64,000 nucleotides of DNA from assembly GCA_023229135.1 (NCBI GenBank), contig JALNZT010000020.1:7872-71871 (forward strand), given 5' to 3'. Position 1 is the stretch's first letter, and each line of letters opens with the position of its first letter. Below are positions 61,187 through 64,000 of this stretch, in pieces. The translations under genes were made by a program, and so were the position numbers. This stretch comes from Bacteroidales bacterium (lineage in GTDB: Bacteria > Bacteroidota > Bacteroidia > Bacteroidales > F082). Under the pieces are notes generated by a model that was given only the letters and a program-made list of their open reading frames with translations, was not told the origin of the DNA and searched no databases.

Positions 61187-62599
61187 TTATTTTAAGAGTA
61201 TTTTTAAGAGCTTCAGTTTTTTGCCATAAGGCGGATAGCGCAGCGGAATGTCAAGCCAGTTGCCTCTTTTCATCACCGCTCGCTGATGCGAAAATGTTAT
61301 AAAACTTTGCTTGCCGTGGTATGCGCCTATTCCGCTTGGTCCCACACCTCCAAAAGGCAGATTGGCATTGGTAAAATGCATCAGCGTATCGTTGATGGTG
61401 ATGCCTCCGCAAAGCACATTTTCTTTAATCTTTTTTATAAAGCTTTTGCGCTTAGAGAAAATATACATCGCAAGGGGCTTAGGATTTTTATGAATTATTT
61501 CAAGGGCTTCTTCCGCTGTTCTATAGGTGAGTAATGGCAGTAGAGGGCCGAAAATTTCTTCCTGCATCAAAATGTTTTCGGTGTTGTGCAGCGTGATAAG
61601 TGTTGGCTCAATTTTTAGGCTTTTGGCGTTATAACGTCCTCCCCAAATGATTTGTCCTGCTTTCATCAGATGAGTAAGCCGTTCATATTGAGGTTTTTGT
61701 ACTATTTTTGGGTATTCAGGATTTTCAAGGATATTTTTGCCGTAAAAATCTTGGACAGCTTGTTTCAAGTCAATGACTAAAGCATCTTTAACGCTCTCAT
61801 GCACTAAAAGATAATCGGGTGCAATGCAAGTTTGTCCGGCATTAATGGTTTTGCCCCACATAATGCGTCTGGCGGCTTGTTTGGTGTCAACGGTTTCGTC
61901 AACCAGGCAAGGGCTTTTTCCGCCAAGCTCCAAAATTGTTGGGATAAGTTGTTCGGCAGCAGCTTTTTGTATCAATTTACCAACTTGTGTGCTTCCTGTA
62001 AAAAAGATGAAATCGAAAGGCTGTTTGAGCAGTTGCTGGCTGGTTTTAGCATCACCTTGTACCAGCCTGATATAGTTTGGCGTAAAGTTTTTGTTGATCA
62101 ATTCATCTAAAACCCGGGCCGTATTTGGTGTGTATTCCGAAGGTTTTATCAGGGCGCAGTTGCCTGCCGAAATGGCACTAACCAAAGGCAACAGCGTAAG
62201 TTGTACCGGATAGTTCCAGGGCGAAATAATCAAGCATACGCCAAAAGGCACTGCTTCAATATAACTTGAAGCCGGGAAAGCAGTAATCGGTGTGGATACT
62301 TTTTCAGCTTTCGACCATTCTTTAATATGCTTGAGGTGGCGCTTGATTTCTTCTTTCAGCAGACCGATTTCGGTGGCATAAGCTTCAAAAGGCGACTTGC
62401 CAAGATCAGCATAAAGTGCTTCTAAAATTCTTGATTCGTATTGATTAATGAGCGACAACAGCAGTTTTAGCTGTGCCTTTCTGAAACTTACAGATTTGGT
62501 TTTTCTACTGGCAAAAAAATCTTTTAAAGAAGTGATGTCAATTTGATCCATGATTGGTTTTGCCGGGAGGTTTTCTGAAATAGTAAAAGTTAATGCCAA
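61187..62599 (-). CDS. Aldehyde dehydrogenase family protein
   Basis: A 470-residue class 3-like aldehyde dehydrogenase. The cofactor site has SPWNYPVQLTLLPLV (~122-136) and FFTGSTQVGKLI (~198-209). The general base Glu is in LELGGKSP (~223-230) and the catalytic Cys is in NAGQTCIAPDY (~254-264). It oxidises aldehydes with NAD(P). The C-terminal FTNANLPFGGVGPSGIGAYHG segment is typical of the fatty-aldehyde subgroup. I start at 62599, 4 bases from the upstream stop, suggesting coupling; MDQIDITSL at 62551 is an alternative that fits the family N-terminus slightly better. Confidence 0.93.
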   Translation of the reverse strand: MALTFTISENLPAKPIMDQIDITSLKDFFASRKTKSVSFRKAQLKLLLSLINQYESRILEALYADLGKSPFEAYATEIGLLKEEIKRHLKHIKEWSKAEKVSTPITAFPASSYIEAVPFGVCLIISPWNYPVQLTLLPLVSAISAGNCALIKPSEYTPNTARVLDELINKNFTPNYIRLVQGDAKTSQQLLKQPFDFIFFTGSTQVGKLIQKAAAEQLIPTILELGGKSPCLVDETVDTKQAARRIMWGKTINAGQTCIAPDYLLVHESVKDALVIDLKQAVQDFYGKNILENPEYPKIVQKPQYERLTHLMKAGQIIWGGRYNAKSLKIEPTLITLHNTENILMQEEIFGPLLPLLTYRTAEEALEIIHKNPKPLAMYIFSKRKSFIKKIKENVLCGGITINDTLMHFTNANLPFGGVGPSGIGAYHGKQSFITFSHQRAVMKRGNWLDIPLRYPPYGKKLKLLKILLK

Positions 62600-62603
62600 G
62601 CTT

Positions 62604-64000
62604 TTACATACTCTTTAGGGCATGAATTCTTATCATGTCCATAATATACATATTGTCAACTGCACCGGGATAAAACTCCAAAAATTCGGTATGCCCATCA
62701 AAGTCACTTTGCAGCGCAGTTTCTAAATAAAATTGGCCTTGGACGGCATTACGTTGTCTGAATAAAATGGCTGCCAGCCGATAAAGAATCCTGCTGTTAA
62801 AGGGTTGATGAATCAGACCTGTTTTTAGCACCTGACTGGCTTTCTCAAACTGATGCTGAAGGATATACAGGTTTGCATATTCTAACCAGAGATCCGGATC
62901 GTTCGGGTCGAGCTCTTCAGCATTTTTAAAGCAAGTCAAGGCCAGACTAAACTCTTCAAGTTTGATATGCATATCGGCTTTTATCAGCAAAAACTCTGTG
63001 TTAAACTGATCCAGCTCAATGGCACGCGCCATATATTTTACGGCAACTTTTGTTTTGTTTTCTTCATCAAAAATCACCGCGATACCGGCCCAGGGCTCTG
63101 CCATATACTCGTCCAGCTCGGTAGCCTGACGGTAATTTTTTAGTGCCTGATCGTAATCGTTATGTTTCTCATAGCATTCGCCCAGGCGGTAAAAAGTTTG
63201 GGCATCTTTAGGGTTTATCTCAAGTGCTTCGTGATAGGTTTCAATGGCTTTATCAAACTGCCCAAGAGCTTCATACGATTGGCCGCAACTGACAAGTGCT
63301 TGTTGTTGCTGGTCGTCGATAGCCAGCACATATTCAAATGAATCAATGGCTTTTTCAAACAGCTCTGCATGGTGATAAGCCAAGCCTAAGTTGAACCAGG
63401 AGGCTGTGCTGTATGGGGTTTTGTCTATTTGCTCTTTAAAAAACGCAATAGCCTGATCCATATCGTTTAGCAGCTCGAATACCATACCTATTTCATCTAA
63501 AACCTGCTCGGGATACTTGCTGATTTCAAGTGCATTTTTTAGGTAGCTTAATGCATTTTCAAAATCGGAAAGGTTTTCATATTCAAACGCAATGGTGGCG
63601 TAAATATCTTCCATATCTTCCTGATCCGCCATTACCAATGCTTTCTTGTATTCGTTTATGGCTTGGTCAAACTCCATCATCATGCTGTAAATCGAACCTT
63701 TTGTCATCAAGAGGTCGGTGTCATTAGGCTCAGCAGTTTCCAGGCCATTCAGTAGCTCCAAGGATTGAACAAACTGTCCTTCGGTGGCAAGCTGACGTGC
63801 CTGTTTTATTTTTAAGCCGCTGTTATACGGATGTTGCTGCAAAGCCAGATCAACAGCAACCCTCGATTTCTCGATATTGAAACCATTTTGATAGAAATCA
63901 ATCAATAGCTCAAACTCTTCGGCATCAAAATAAGCCGTGTCTCCGCTATGAATCATGGCTTCAAAGCGGCTTCGGATTTGTTCTACCTGATGATCGTCAT
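62604..64000 (-). CDS. TPR-repeat protein, 5' end outside the window
   Basis: The frame is open to the right edge, so the protein starts beyond position 64000; the internal Met at 63956 is not a safe start, because the frame continues upstream (DDHQVEQIRSRFEA). At least 465 residues are visible. About ten TPR units in tandem follow, such as FDKAIETYHEALEINPKDAQTFYRLGECYEKH (location mid-protein) and YDQALKNYRQATELDEYMAEPWAGIAVIF. There is no enzyme domain in the visible part. It is a scaffold for protein contacts and is coupled to the aldehyde dehydrogenase gene 4 bases downstream. Confidence 0.85.
   Translation of the reverse strand, partial: DDHQVEQIRSRFEAMIHSGDTAYFDAEEFELLIDFYQNGFNIEKSRVAVDLALQQHPYNSGLKIKQARQLATEGQFVQSLELLNGLETAEPNDTDLLMTKGSIYSMMMEFDQAINEYKKALVMADQEDMEDIYATIAFEYENLSDFENALSYLKNALEISKYPEQVLDEIGMVFELLNDMDQAIAFFKEQIDKTPYSTASWFNLGLAYHHAELFEKAIDSFEYVLAIDDQQQQALVSCGQSYEALGQFDKAIETYHEALEINPKDAQTFYRLGECYEKHNDYDQALKNYRQATELDEYMAEPWAGIAVIFDEENKTKVAVKYMARAIELDQFNTEFLLIKADMHIKLEEFSLALTCFKNAEELDPNDPDLWLEYANLYILQHQFEKASQVLKTGLIHQPFNSRILYRLAAILFRQRNAVQGQFYLETALQSDFDGHTEFLEFYPGAVDNMYIMDMIRIHALKSM

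Noticed and set aside
1..64000. tRNA, rRNA or CRISPR array
   Set aside because: No cloverleaf-like gene with a convincing T-arm and acceptor pairing was noticed, and no array of regularly spaced identical repeats with unique spacers was seen.

Overview
The window looks like chromosomal DNA of a member of the Bacteroidota, probably an anaerobe or facultative anaerobe. Three things point there. Several families typical of the phylum are present: DUF3276/PUR-like, DUF5683, DUF4625, a long signal peptidase I with an extra membrane domain, a TGS-containing nucleoside kinase and a GldL-like mini-protein. Many genes have the phylum's -7 box (TAnnTTTG). ParA, ParB, DUF5683, DapB and LepB also occur in the order usual for the group. 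Hybrid cluster protein and cytochrome c nitrite reductase (NrfHA) suggest respiration or detoxification of nitrogen oxides. The order and genus cannot be set from the sequence alone.

Layout. Positions 1-4.6 kb hold small membrane or secreted proteins, a REP-associated transposase (RAYT) with a REP-like hairpin, an FAH-family enzyme, a DnaQ-like exonuclease and a 2-oxo acid dehydrogenase E2. Positions 4.9-11.2 kb are a housekeeping block: DUF3276, parA, parB, DUF5683, dapB, a lipoprotein, lepB and a cyclophilin, followed by a terminator and a two-unit array of REP-like hairpins. Positions 11.7-21.8 kb carry a DUF4625 lipoprotein, ftsK, a LolA-like carrier, an outer-membrane-type protein, DUF423, a vitamin-salvage trio (YkoF-like, PnuC, NadR-like kinase), a glycosyltransferase, a universal stress protein and a 10-TM metal exporter.

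Positions 22-36.5 kb look like a nitrogen-oxide response region. It has an Rrf2 regulator with three cysteines, a porin-like outer membrane protein, hcp, and an operon of a cytoplasmic substrate-binding-protein-like DUF1858 protein, a HypB-like GTPase, a soluble ABC ATPase and a small zinc-ribbon protein. A PepSY membrane protein and nrfHA follow. Near-identical short palindromic sites lie at four of its promoters, so a shared regulator is plausible.

Positions 37.6-56.2 kb are an accessory region: nucleoside kinase, Fic protein, VOC lipoprotein, dipeptidase, two adjacent DUF262 proteins, a type I restriction-modification operon (R-RhuM-M-S), a TPR protein and a toxin-antitoxin pair with a truncated toxin. 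The Fic, DUF262, RM and TPR blocks are all on the + strand. Each starts with a short sequence complementary to one just behind its own last gene. Three are followed by structured elements that resemble integron attC sites, two of them 119/120 identical. This looks like an integrase-less cassette array carrying defence genes and is the strongest unusual signal in the window.

Positions 56.2-64 kb (minus strand) return to a core-like background: an esterase plus ATP-grasp pair, an atypical Nramp-family transporter, aroE, DUF368, an aldehyde dehydrogenase and a large TPR protein cut by the window edge. No tRNA, rRNA, CRISPR array or recognisable parS site was seen.
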